Shown piece after piece: positions 1-8,877 of a DNA stretch of 64,000 nucleotides. The position numbers and the translations under genes are program-made. Each line of letters starts with the position of its first letter. Position 1 is the first letter of the stretch. The notes below the pieces were generated by a model. The model saw only the letters and a list, made by a program, of their open reading frames with translations, did no database searches and had not been told where the DNA came from. The DNA comes from a bacterium. Its GTDB lineage: Bacteria; Hinthialibacterota; Hinthialibacteria; H5-UNCL2. The stretch is taken from assembly GCA_015075175.1 (NCBI GenBank), contig JABTUV010000012.1, forward strand, positions 1 to 64,000, read 5' to 3'.

Positions 1-255
1 TTGGTGGTTGTTGCTGACGATGGGGCCGGCGTTGGGCGAAACGTTGGTAGCCACGTAGCAGTCGCGCATCATGGTCTGCAGCCCCAGCACGGTATCGTTG
101 CGTACGTCGCTCTGCAGCCGTCCTTCCAGCACGGAAAAGCCCAGAAAGGACGTGGAGACACCCACGATGGTTCCCACCAGGAGGATCAGACTGACGCCGA
201 TGATGGTCTCCGCCAGCGTGAAACCGCGGTCGGGATGCGTGCTTGGGGTGCGCAT
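1..255 (-). CDS. Prepilin-like protein, 3' end beyond the window
   Basis: This is the N-terminal 85 codons of a type IV prepilin/pseudopilin-like protein that continues past position 1. The class III leader is visible: a short basic start, then GFTLAETIIGVSLILLVG, with Gly at -1, Phe at +1 and Glu at +5, followed by a hydrophobic helix. Such proteins are cut by a PilD-type peptidase and assembled into pili or type II secretion pseudopili. The ATG at 255 has an AAGGAGG Shine-Dalgarno (264-270) eight bases upstream. It starts 20 bp after the preceding prepilin-like gene and is probably co-transcribed with it. Whether it is a minor pilin or a pseudopilin cannot be decided from the fragment. Confidence 0.8.
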   Translation of the reverse strand, partial: MRTPSTHPDRGFTLAETIIGVSLILLVGTIVGVSTSFLGFSVLEGRLQSDVRNDTVLGLQTMMRDCYVATNVSPNAGPIVSNNHQ

Positions 256-275
256 GTCGGCGGCCTCCTTGTGGG

Positions 276-803
276 CTACGGATTGATGCTGCCGCGTGTC
301 ATAAGCGTTCCCATGAACACGGCGATGTCGTTGATCTTGGGTTCTTTCAGGCTGTGGTCGGAGTTAAAGAGTTTCTGGTCGGCCACGATCACACAGAGGC
401 GCACCGTCTGGGGTCGCCCGTCGCCGGGAATGCTGCGGCCCTGGAAGAGCTCGACCGTGATCGAGGCGTCCAGATCGTATTCGGCCAGGCGGGAGTAGAT
501 GTTCTCTTTCGTGCGCAGATCCTCGGTCTGCTCGATGGAGGATTGCGCGAGGGTCAGGTTGGAGAGGGGCAGAGCGGCCGGATCGGGAACGATGTAGTCC
601 AGGGGAGTCGAACGCAGCACCTCCAAGAGCTGGGACGCCAGTCGCGAGGCTTCGGTGACGCGCACCGATTCCCGCTTCATGTCCACGTAGCTGGAGAAGG
701 CGGTCGAGACGAACGCGACGGCGAACGCCAGGAGCGCGATCGCCACCAGCGACTCGACCAGCGTTGAGCCGGTTCTGGAACCCCGGTGCGAAAGGAGTCG
801 CAT
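276..803 (-). CDS. Prepilin-like (minor pilin/pseudopilin) protein
   Basis: The protein is 175 aa with a class III signal near residue 12: GSTLVESLVAIALLAFAVAF, Gly at -1 and Glu at +5. The family is processed at the Gly and inserted into a pilus or pseudopilus. The ATG at 803 is preferred over in-frame starts further upstream because it places the leader at a normal distance and has GGAGG just before it. The rest of the chain is a soluble domain without recognised motifs. A promoter at 911-939 and the next prepilin gene 20 bp downstream suggest a pilin operon. Confidence 0.82.
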   Translation of the reverse strand: MRLLSHRGSRTGSTLVESLVAIALLAFAVAFVSTAFSSYVDMKRESVRVTEASRLASQLLEVLRSTPLDYIVPDPAALPLSNLTLAQSSIEQTEDLRTKENIYSRLAEYDLDASITVELFQGRSIPGDGRPQTVRLCVIVADQKLFNSDHSLKEPKINDIAVFMGTLMTRGSINP

Positions 804-910
804 AGCCTCCACCCCCTCTTCGGTCGGCCCGAACAGCAGGTCGCGGGGAGGGCGACCTTCCCCCTGGTTTCGGGGAGAATCCAGCCTCCACGACCCGATT
901 CGTCCCCTAC

Positions 911-939
911 ATGATAGCGCAAGTATGCGCACTCGTTAA
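911..939 (-). promoter_or_regulatory. Putative promoter of the prepilin operon
   Basis: On the minus strand TTAACG (934-939) and TATCAT (911-916) are separated by 17 bp, about 110 bp before the ATG at 803. Confidence 0.5.
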
Positions 940-990
940 CCGAAGTGTATTGTTTCTTTACGCATGAAGGAAGAAAAACGGACGACGAGG

Positions 991-1145
991 AAAAGCCGTA
1001 GCGGCGACCTCCTGGTCGCCGGTCGTGTCGGCATCTTGCCGACACAGGCCGCACGCCATCGGGGACGGGACGTCCCCCAGACCGGCGACAGGATGTCGCC
1101 GCTACGGGTCGCCGCTACGGGTCGGCTGCTACGGGCTGGCTGCCG
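991..1145. repeat. Cluster of palindromic intergenic repeats with three-base loops
   Basis: Adjacent hairpins occupy this spacer: 1003-1020 (GGCGACC arms, loop TCCT), 1025-1045 (GTGTCGGCA arms, loop TCT), 1066-1075 (GGGACGTCCC) and 1084-1100 (GGCGACA arms, loop GGA). They are linked by 'gctacggg' spacers. The rest of 804-1145 holds the prepilin promoter and no gene. Confidence 0.85.
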
Positions 1146-1547
1146 CTAGCGGCCCCACAGGAGGAAGACGTCCCGTTCGTCGACCCGCCCGTCAGCGTTC
1201 AGGTCCGCGGGCGACTGGTCGAACAACTCGACCGGATTGACCAAGCCCTCCGGGTTCCACTCCGTCCCCAGGATCAAGGCGTCCAACACGCCCGGCTGCA
1301 GAAGGTCGAGGGCGGTCGTGAACGAAACCCAGGCATCCGGGCTGTCGCCGACCGCGTATGACGCGAACAACCGCGCCAGATAGACGCGCCCCGGCAAGAG
1401 GCCGCCCACTACTTGCGAAGTGGCCGTGGCCGAAATGTTCAGATGGCTCGCAACCGGCGTGATTTCACCCGACTCGTACACCTCCAGCCCGTAGCCATCC
1501 ACGCCCTCGACCGGCAGCCAGCGAATCTCCGCCGAGGCCCCTGTCAC
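1146..1547 (-). pseudogene. C-terminal fragment: Fn3-like and dockerin-like end of the PT-rich secreted protein
   Basis: This reading frame carries the last part of the large protein starting at 5684. It has a fibronectin-III-like stretch (EIRWLPVEGVDGYGLEVYES ... YLARLFASY) and ends in a calcium-loop dockerin-like motif, DLNADGRVDERDVFLLW. It is joined to the preceding fragment by a frameshift in a GC-rich run near 1555-1600, where the upstream frame degenerates to arginine-rich sequence and stops. The start listed is only the first in-frame codon, not a real initiation site. It is probably one gene with the next three entries. Confidence 0.7.
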
Positions 1548-2695
1548 GGGTCCGAAGATGTCGAACGTGCGCGGCGGCGGCCGCCGACTACCACCGACGC
1601 CCGCGGCAGAAGGTCCGAGAAGTCCAGGTTGAAGTTGATGTTGCTGGCGACCAGCCGCACCTCGGTGGTACTGCCGGGCACGCCCAGCGCCATGTACAGG
1701 AGGTGCAACACGGGCGCGCCGGAACCGCCCGACAATTGCCGCTCCATCACCGAGGGCTTGTTCCCACCACCCGGCGCCAGGATGACGGTGAGATACTCCT
1801 GGGTCGCCGAGGGCTGACTGGTGGCGGCGTAGATCAATCCAAAGCCGGAGTCAGGCATGAGGCCGGCCAGCTCCAGGTCGCGCGGATCCCAGGCCAGCAC
1901 GAGCCGCGCAAACTCGATGGACTCGGGGCTGTAGGCGTACAGCGGCACGCTGACCAGATCAGGTTCCTGTTCGCCTTCGCCGCCCAAGAGGGCGCCGGCG
2001 CCGCCCACGCGAATCACGGGATACCGCCGCGGGGTGGGCGTGGGCGTGGCGGTGGGTTTGGGAGTGATCGTGGCCGTCGCATCGACCGGGCCGGCCACGC
2101 AATCCAGGGCGTCCAGGCCGTAGTCGACGCCCGTCGGGGGCACGACCGAGGTCAGGGCCGCGTTGGTCGCCACCACAAAGTTCCCGCCCGGCAAACCGGG
2201 ACCGTGCGCCAACAGGTCGCCGTGGGCAAAGCGCCCCAGCGGATCATCCAGCGAAGTCGAAAACAGCAGCGTGTGCGGATGATCGAAGACGGGCCCGGTC
2301 TCTCCCAGCTCGTTGGAGAAGGGCGAGTTGGGCCAGTCGATGGCGTCCAGCCCGAGGTTGGGCAGGGGCAGCCAAGTCGTAAAGACGTTGGGCACGCCCG
2401 CCGGCACGCCGTCCGCCCCCGTGCGCATGATGGCATAGGGAACGTACACGCCGGACTTGACGATAACCGCCAACTGGTCGTCGGCGGAGACGCGCAGGCC
2501 GGCGAAGGGGCCCGCGCCGGGGCCGCAGATGTACTCTTCGTTCACCTCCTCGAACGAGAAGAAGATGATGCTGCCCTCGGGCAGGACGAAGTGGGCCTTG
2601 TGGGCCAGCGTGTCGAAGATCTTGGCGTCCACTCCTTCCACGTCGACCGCGTCCAGGCCGATCTGCGTTGGGCGGTGTCCGGCCACGCCTCCCAC
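1544..2695 (-). pseudogene. Middle fragment of the PT-rich secreted protein (GLDA-D modules)
   Basis: The fragment has repeated modules marked by IGLDAVD, LGLDAIDW and YGLDALDC, each followed by a beta-rich stretch with FFSF or LFSTS and GDLL. A short TPTPTP linker comes next, then a cohesin-like beta domain (SPESIEFARLVLAWDPRDLE). It is in the same frame as the fragment ending at 2708 and separated from it only by a TGA. The stop falls inside the linker between two equivalent modules, so this is not an independent gene; the GTG at 2695 is a poor start without a clear Shine-Dalgarno. Function is unknown: a secreted or surface protein. Confidence 0.65.
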
Positions 2696-2707
2696 CAGAC
2701 GCGAATG

Positions 2708-5095
2708 TCAAGCGGCGATGAAGGCGGCGTTGCGCAGGAATCCGCCGTTGGTCGTCAACAGATCGCTGTGCGACCGGACCGGGCCCGCGTTGGGATTGCC
2801 CGGCGCGTCGATGGGCGCGGTGTCCGACTCCAGCGTGAAGAAGGCGCGCGTGGACGTACCGGCGACGGTCTCCACGGTAATCACGTCAAAACCGTCCAGG
2901 CCGTAATCGACCCTGGGAACGGCGAAGAAGACGTCCTGCAGGTCGAAGTAACTGCCGCCCAGGAGCACCCGGCCGACGCTGCGGAAGGCGATCAGGATGT
3001 CGGCATGGTTGCCGCCGCCGGGCAGCACGTGAGGCTCTTCGACCGAATAGAGCACAATGCAGCGATCGGTCGGGGTGGGCGTGGGGGTGCGTGTGCGCGT
3101 GTAGGTCGGCGTGTCCGTCCACGTCCACGTCCAGGTGGGGGTGCGTGTCGGGGTCCACGTCGGAGTATGCGTGCGCGTGGGCGTATCCGTCGGCGTGTTG
3201 GTCGGCGGCACGATGGTGAACGTCGGTGTGCGCGTGGGTGTATTCGTGTAGGTCGGCGTATGCGTGTTGGTACGCGTTGGGGTGTTGGTCGCCGTGTTGG
3301 TCGGCGTGCGCGTGAACGTATCCGTCGGCTCGACCGTGGTGGGCGTGGGCGTGCCGGTGGAGGTCCCCGTCGGCGTCCCCGTGGGCGTGCCCGTCGGGGT
3401 CCCTGTGGACGTGGCCGTGCTGGTACTGGTACTCGTGGGCGTGCCGGTGGGCGTGGAGGTCGATGTCTCGGTCGCCGTCGGCGTGGCGGTCTCCGTCGGC
3501 GTCTCCGTCGCCGTATCCGTGGGAGTTTCCGTGGGCGTTTCGGTCGCCGTTGGCGTGGGCGTAAGCGTCGGCGTCTCGGTCGGCGTCGGGGTCGGCGTGG
3601 GCGTGGGACGATTCCACCAGTCAAACGGGTCCCACGGCCACCACCACCAGTCGGTGATGTAGCCGATCACGTAGCCGGTGAAATAATCGCAGATGGGGAC
3701 GGGTCGACTGGTGCGATGCGGCGAGCCGGTAGGCGGCCAGGCCTCGATGGGGCCGCGAACGCGCCCGGACTGGGGCGCTACTGCGCGCGCATTGCCGGGA
3801 AGCTCGATCTCAACAAAAACGTCGAAGAAACTGTCGATGTGGTAGGGCGAACCGGGCAACAGGGGCGGCACGCGGGTCGCATCCACGGCGCCGCCATTGG
3901 GATACCGGGTCGAGCTCTTGACCACGATGGGGCCGCCCAAAAGTGGACTGTTGCCCGCCAGGTTCAGGCCTGTCATCTCCGTGTCAAAGAACGGGAGATT
4001 GCTGGGCGCGCTGGCCGGCAGGCTGTTGATCATCATGTTGTCGCCCGTGCACTCGACCGTCTCGACGCCTTTGCCGACCCATTCGATCTTGAACAGGCCG
4101 CCGGAGAAAATACACCACCATGGCGGCAGGCAAATGAGGCGCGTGCGGTTGATGGTGAAGGTTTCTCCCAACCCGTTGTCGAAGAGAACGGGCGGGGCGG
4201 AAGGGCTGGTCTCCATGCTTGCGCTGGGCGGGTTGGTCGTTTCCAAACCGCTCACCCGAATGGGAATCCCGTTCTGAAAGAGCCCTTCCGAGATCGTGAT
4301 GTCGAAGAAGACGTCGAAGAAGCTGTCGCGCGGATAGTACTCATACGCGTGCAGCGACTGCTGGTAGCCCCTGATCTCGCGGAATTGGTCGGTCGGCGCG
4401 GCGACTTCGATGGGACCGAGGAGCGTGCTCATTCCCGTGAAGCGCAGCCGCGGCAGCAACTGGATGGTCGAGACAAAAGTCCCGCCGGCCAGCGTGACAT
4501 CGGGCTCCGCCAGGCGCTGCACTTCGCCGGAAAGCGTGACCAGTTCGGTCGCGTCGCCCACCTGCACTTCGATCTCGCAGGAGACCGGGAAGACCTGAGG
4601 CCGGCAGGGTTCGCGCAGGTCGGTCATGGGAGGATAATTATTCAGCTGCTTCTGGCTGGACAAGAGGAACTGGACCAGCGTGCCCACCGTCTCGCCGGTA
4701 TCTGGATCCACCAGGGGCACGGGCTGGTCCAGTTGGAACTGGGTCCCCGGAATCGGGACCGCGCCAGTCCCGAACTGCGACCCCACCAGACGCATGGGCG
4801 AAATGGGGATGCGGGAGTGGCCGGGGATTTCCAGCTCGCAGAACACGTCGAAGAAGCTGTCATACTGTGAGGGTGGGTCGCCGGTAATGTCCGTAATGCG
4901 TCCGAGGAGGCGGCGCTGTCGGAGATGCAGGCTCGCCCGCGGCAGTTGCCGCTGGCCGGGCGGAAAGGTTTCGCTCAGGTCGGTCCGCAGCAGGAGGCCG
5001 AAGTCGATGGTCGGCCGCCCTCGCCTTCCACGCGACCGTCCCGGGCGACTCCGCGCCGTGCCGCAAAGGGATACATGGCGCCGCCCGTGCCCCAC
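2708..5095 (-). pseudogene. Large fragment of a PT-rich secreted protein with SFFDVF modules
   Basis: From about 4900 the frame carries three modules beginning DSFFDVF or SFFDVFV (before [21 protein letters not shown] and [10 protein letters not shown]), each about 150-180 aa. A Trp-rich segment ([13 protein letters not shown]) follows, then roughly 170 residues of Pro-Thr repeats ([11 protein letters not shown] type, 3060-3610), then a GLDGFD module that runs into TGA at 2708. PT-rich stretches are typical of flexible linkers in exported multidomain proteins. The first 40-60 codons of this frame look out of frame. No enzymatic motif was recognised. Confidence 0.7.
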
Positions 5096-5684
5096 CTGCA
5101 GAAAGGCCTGCGCAACTACGCGCGGCGCGACGTGATCGTCGGGCGAAGCCAGATGAGCAGGTGCTTGAGCGTGGCCTGGGGCGTGCCGTCGGCTTCAGGA
5201 GCGGCGTGGCGATCAGCGGCGCGGAGCGGAACGGATCGGTGAAGGAATCGAGCCGACGACCGACTCCAGGCGAACGGGAACCTGGTGGTGCCACGGCATT
5301 CCAGACGGTTACGTCGATCCAGATGTCGAAGAGCTGTCGGCGGGGAAGTCCACGCCCACGGTTGGCTGCGTCACCTGGCCGTGCGCGGCGAGGCTTCACT
5401 GACCTGGATGGGCCCCATACGGGCGAGTTGCCCGTGGGGCTGAGCGCGACCAGCTGAATGGGGATGGTGGAACGTCCGTCTCCGTCCACGGTGGGGGTGG
5501 CGCGACGGATGATGACGTCGCCGCTGACGCGCGTCGTGAACGGACCGCCGCCCGGGTCCAGTGTGAGCTCCATGAAACAGTCGAGGCGGTCGACGCCGGC
5601 GGCCGTCGGAAATCTCTGCGCCCATAGCGGGGCGGCCGCGACCGCGCTAAGGATTGCGAAAGCGAGACCTCGCCGAAGATTCAT
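4860..5684 (-). pseudogene. N-terminal fragment with signal peptide of the PT-rich secreted protein
   Basis: The ATG at 5684 begins a clear signal peptide, MNLRRGLAFAILSAVAAAP with cleavage near LWAQ, followed by RLDCFMELTLDPGGGPFTTR and IPIQLVALSPTG. After about residue 95 the frame becomes Arg/Pro-rich and several indels are needed. For example, the expected VGVDFPADS and LFDIWIDV (an SFFDVF-type module) lie in different frames around 5340-5300. The whole 1146-5684 stretch therefore reads as one exported protein of about 1,500 residues with at least four disruptions. Confidence 0.7.
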
Positions 5685-5807
5685 GGCATCCTCCGTGCTG
5701 GTCGTGTTACCCGATCCTTCCCCGAACGCGCACGAGTGAGGTACGGTTTACAGGTACGCGCAAGGACGCAATAGAGGCAAAAACTGATTGCAATCAACAG
5801 ATAATTA

Positions 5808-5837
5808 ACTTTAGGCCGGCAAAAAACGGTTTGTCAA
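5808..5837 (-). promoter_or_regulatory. Putative promoter of the PT-rich secreted protein gene
   Basis: Minus-strand TTGACA (5832-5837) and TAAAGT (5808-5813) with an 18-bp spacer, in an AT-rich patch upstream of the ATG at 5684. Confidence 0.5.
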
Positions 5838-6008
5838 GTCCTTTTCTGAGACGCGATTTCATACGGACCGCGTCGCACTCCCTCCGGCAGGGGTTTTGGG
5901 CGGGCGCGCTGGTGCACCGCCGTCTTGTACTCAAAAAGGCGCGCGTGCAGGCAGGGTGCAGGTTGAAGCCTGAATTGCGGCGAAGCGTGCCGGCGGTATG
6001 GCGATTGT

Positions 6009-6046
6009 CCCCCCTAACCCCCCGTGTTAAGGGGGGAAGGTTGGGT
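6009..6046. repeat. CCCCC...GGGGGG palindromic repeat overlapping the flippase 3' end
   Basis: Stem of 'cccccctaacccccc' type facing 'ttaagggggg'. Related copies lie at 10291-10320, 21512-21534, 50111-50128 and 58186-58214. Here the repeat supplies the stop codon and the last residues (NPTFPP) of the flippase gene. Confidence 0.8.
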
Positions 6047-7568
6047 TCATCCGTGTGTAAAAGCAATGCACGGCACGCCGCCAGCGCTCCGGCATGCGGA
6101 TGCGATCCACGATCTCCAGACTGTCGGGCGTGAACAACCTCGCGGTCCGCCCGTAAACCACGTGCACGGTGAGAAACAACGGCAGCACCAGCGTCCGGAC
6201 AAGCCAGCTTTCGGCGTAGAAGGCGATGGGCCAGACAACAATCAAGGGCCAGAGGGGCGCCAGCGAGGGGGCCGTGTTGTAACCCTTGCGATAGTAGAGC
6301 CAGCCCATGCGTAGCCCCGTTCCCAATACCGCGGTGATGCAATTGGTCCAGGCGGCGCCGTACATGCCGTAACGCGGTACCAGCCAGCTCAGCGAGAGGA
6401 CCTGCGCCGCCGCCATGAGGACGGCGAAGAACGACATGGAGGGGATCAACCCGTAGGCGCCGAAGACGGCGGAATCGACCATGGTGGTCACTCGAAACGC
6501 CAGCGCTAGGAGCAGCACGATCAGGATGGGTCCGCCCGCCGCAAAACCGCCGGGATAGAGCGCGATGATCTCCCGCGACAGGAGCATCAACACCCCGCAA
6601 AGCGCCGCCCATGCCCATCCGATCTGCGGCCCGATGCGATGCACGAAGCGGTCGATCTCTCCTTCCTGCCCCTTGACCAGCATGGTGACGACCAGCGGCG
6701 CCATCAGGCTGACCAGGACCGTCGCGAGCTGGCCGACATTGGTGTAAATCAGCTGGGCGATGGCGTAGATGCCGACGAGGCTCTGATCGTTGGTAGCCTT
6801 GTTGAGCGCCAGTTGGTCGATGGAGAGAATCACTTGGCTGGCGATGCCGGAAAAGAGAATCGGATACGAGTAATGGAGGATTCTGCCGGCGTGTCGGCGG
6901 TCCCATTGCGGAGGCAGCGAGGAGGGCAAAAGGCGAAGGACGCCGACGAGCATGACGACGACGTTCAGGGTGAACAACCATGCGACCGCGGGCAGAGGCT
7001 CCAGTCGCAGGCCGGCGAAGGCGTAGACGCCCAGAACGAAGAGGAAAAGCAGCATGGGGGCGACGGGCAGAAAGGCGTACCAAAGCATCCGGCGGCTGGC
7101 CTGAAAGAAGGGTGGGAGGATCAGGATCAGGTTGAAGACGATCACGTATGCCCAGGTCAGATGTAGGGCGCGGGTTCCCGACAGCGACTCGGTCAGCTTG
7201 AAGTAAGCCCGGATATCGTCCCAGAAGAGAACGACGCACAAAACCAAAACGAGATTGGCCAAAAGGAAGAACGGCGCAATGAAGGTGAACGTTTTCCGCA
7301 GCGATCCCGACTGGACGTACTCGTCCGCGCCGTAACGCAAAACGCCGGCGGCCAGCCATCCGCTGCGGCCCAGAACGCCGATGAGGCCGACGGTCCGAAA
7401 GAAGAGTTGATAGACGCCGTAGTTGGCGGTGCGCTCGGCGTCGGTAGCGCCGAGACAATAGGTGAGCACGAAGCTGGTCGCCAGCCCGCACAGAGTGGCC
7501 AGTACCCGCGCGGTTCCGACGCCCAAGAAGTCGGAGAGAAAACTGCTGACGGCGGTGTGGCGGTTCAT
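6027..7568 (-). CDS. Polysaccharide flippase (MOP/Wzx-type membrane protein)
   Basis: The 513-aa protein is highly hydrophobic with about 12-14 membrane segments spread over its whole length. Layout and length fit the MATE/MOP superfamily of lipid-linked oligosaccharide flippases, which move undecaprenyl-linked glycans to the outer face of the inner membrane. The N-terminus (FLGVGTARVLATLCGLATS) and mid-part (GRILHYSYPILFSGIASQVI, SLVGIYAIAQLI) match the usual pattern of Wzx/RfbX-like proteins. It precedes a methyltransferase and glycosyltransferase on the same strand, and sugar-modifying genes follow divergently, so a surface glycan role is likely. Its last codons come from an intergenic palindrome. 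Confidence 0.82.
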   Translation of the reverse strand: MNRHTAVSSFLSDFLGVGTARVLATLCGLATSFVLTYCLGATDAERTANYGVYQLFFRTVGLIGVLGRSGWLAAGVLRYGADEYVQSGSLRKTFTFIAPFFLLANLVLVLCVVLFWDDIRAYFKLTESLSGTRALHLTWAYVIVFNLILILPPFFQASRRMLWYAFLPVAPMLLFLFVLGVYAFAGLRLEPLPAVAWLFTLNVVVMLVGVLRLLPSSLPPQWDRRHAGRILHYSYPILFSGIASQVILSIDQLALNKATNDQSLVGIYAIAQLIYTNVGQLATVLVSLMAPLVVTMLVKGQEGEIDRFVHRIGPQIGWAWAALCGVLMLLSREIIALYPGGFAAGGPILIVLLLALAFRVTTMVDSAVFGAYGLIPSMSFFAVLMAAAQVLSLSWLVPRYGMYGAAWTNCITAVLGTGLRMGWLYYRKGYNTAPSLAPLWPLIVVWPIAFYAESWLVRTLVLPLFLTVHVVYGRTARLFTPDSLEIVDRIRMPERWRRAVHCFYTRMNPTFPP

Positions 7569-7586
7569 AAATCTTGAGGTGTGAAG

Positions 7587-8792
7587 TCAAATTTGGGGAA
7601 GATCGCGCAAGACATCCTCATAAATCCGCACGTGTTGGGCGACGACCAGTTCGCGTGAATGTTTCGCCAAAACCGTCTTGCGTGCAGATTCGCCCATCTC
7701 CTGCGCCCGGCGGGGATCGCACAGGAGCAGCCGCACATGCTTCTGGAGACTGTCCGTGTCGCCCATCGGCGCCATGAGGGCGTTGACGCCGTGCTCGACA
7801 ACTTCCCGGTGCCATTCTACGTCATAACATACGACCGGTGCCGACGCCGCCATCGCCTCCAAGAGACTGAAGCCCGCCAACATGCAAAAGGCCAATTCCG
7901 AGTTCCGATAGAGGGCCAGAATCGCATGTTTTGGCCACGGGCCGACGAGGGAAATGCGCTCCTTCCATCGCGACTCCTCCGCCAGCCGCATGATGGCTTG
8001 TCGTTCCTCGCCGTCTCCCACCATGACCAATCGTGTGTCCGGAAAGTCCTCGGCAATACCTTCAAACGTTTTTAGAACATCATACACGTACTTCTGCCGC
8101 GATAATCTGCCGACGCAGGCCAACAGGCGATCATTCTCCCAACCCAGGTTCGACTTCCAGCGTGGGTCCGTTTTCGACTGCCAGAACTCTGCGTCGATAT
8201 AATGCCGAAAAACTCGAAATTTGTCGGAAGGAATTCCCCGATTGATGTATCGATCCGCCAAGTATTGGCTGATGGGGAAGATTTGATCCGCCCTTTTCAA
8301 AACGTATCTTGACAAGTGATCCGACCAGAAGTACGACCCGAGAAAACGTGGTGCACCGTATTCGGGATCCAGCTTGTGTTGAAACATGTAATCCGCGTGA
8401 AGAGACACGACCACGGGAATGTGAGCCTTACGACCCGCGTACAGTGCTATCATCCCCTCCAGAAACGGCGAATTGCTGCGAACGAAATCGATGTCATACT
8501 CGCGAATCAGCTCGAGTACCTTCCTCTTGACGCGGCGATAGTGCGCCATCACGCACCACTTCGGCAGACGGTTCCAACCCCGCAGCGAGTTGATGCTGAA
8601 TTCATATACCGTATGGTTGGGCGACACCTGTTCAACATGCTCGGCCTCCGCGTTGGGATGCACCGTGATGACCTGCTTGAAATACCCGCCCTCGTCGCGC
8701 TGGTGCAAGAGGTGCTCGACGCCCTTGGCCCGCAGCGCCGCCAGCGTCGCAGGGACGATGAAGAGTATCGAGGGGCCCTCCTTGTGGTTCAT
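7587..8792 (-). CDS. GT4-family glycosyltransferase
   Basis: The 401-aa protein has the two Rossmann-like halves of a GT-B enzyme. An N-terminal acceptor domain contains VVVSLHADYMFQHK. The C-terminal donor domain begins LLACVGRLSRQKYVYDVLKT, continues LVMVGDGEERQAIM, and carries the E-x7-E-like region AGFSLLEAMAASAPVVCYDV (usually EGFGLxxxEAMA; the first Glu is Ala here). Such enzymes move a sugar from an NDP- or lipid-linked donor onto a growing glycan at the cytoplasmic face. It lies 18 bp upstream of the flippase gene in transcription order and probably shares its transcript. The exact sugar cannot be told. Confidence 0.85.
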   Translation of the reverse strand: MNHKEGPSILFIVPATLAALRAKGVEHLLHQRDEGGYFKQVITVHPNAEAEHVEQVSPNHTVYEFSINSLRGWNRLPKWCVMAHYRRVKRKVLELIREYDIDFVRSNSPFLEGMIALYAGRKAHIPVVVSLHADYMFQHKLDPEYGAPRFLGSYFWSDHLSRYVLKRADQIFPISQYLADRYINRGIPSDKFRVFRHYIDAEFWQSKTDPRWKSNLGWENDRLLACVGRLSRQKYVYDVLKTFEGIAEDFPDTRLVMVGDGEERQAIMRLAEESRWKERISLVGPWPKHAILALYRNSELAFCMLAGFSLLEAMAASAPVVCYDVEWHREVVEHGVNALMAPMGDTDSLQKHVRLLLCDPRRAQEMGESARKTVLAKHSRELVVAQHVRIYEDVLRDLPQI

Positions 8793-8877
8793 GTTCCCGC
8801 TCCCAGATCCAGCCGTTTCCGGGTTTCAAAACCGATGGGTCGCCTTCACAGAATCATCACTCTCGGTTCTGCGCCGT

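Noticed and set aside
2695-2710. TGA read-through or genetic-code change (TGA as sense codon)
   Set aside because: Many intact genes in the window end with TGA and none contains an internal conserved TGA, so a single error or mutation is the simpler explanation.
1703-4870. A 1,055-codon plus-strand open frame
   Set aside because: It is antisense to the PT-rich protein gene; its Arg/Gly/Val-rich content is the complement of Pro-Thr codons, and it has no Shine-Dalgarno or domain.
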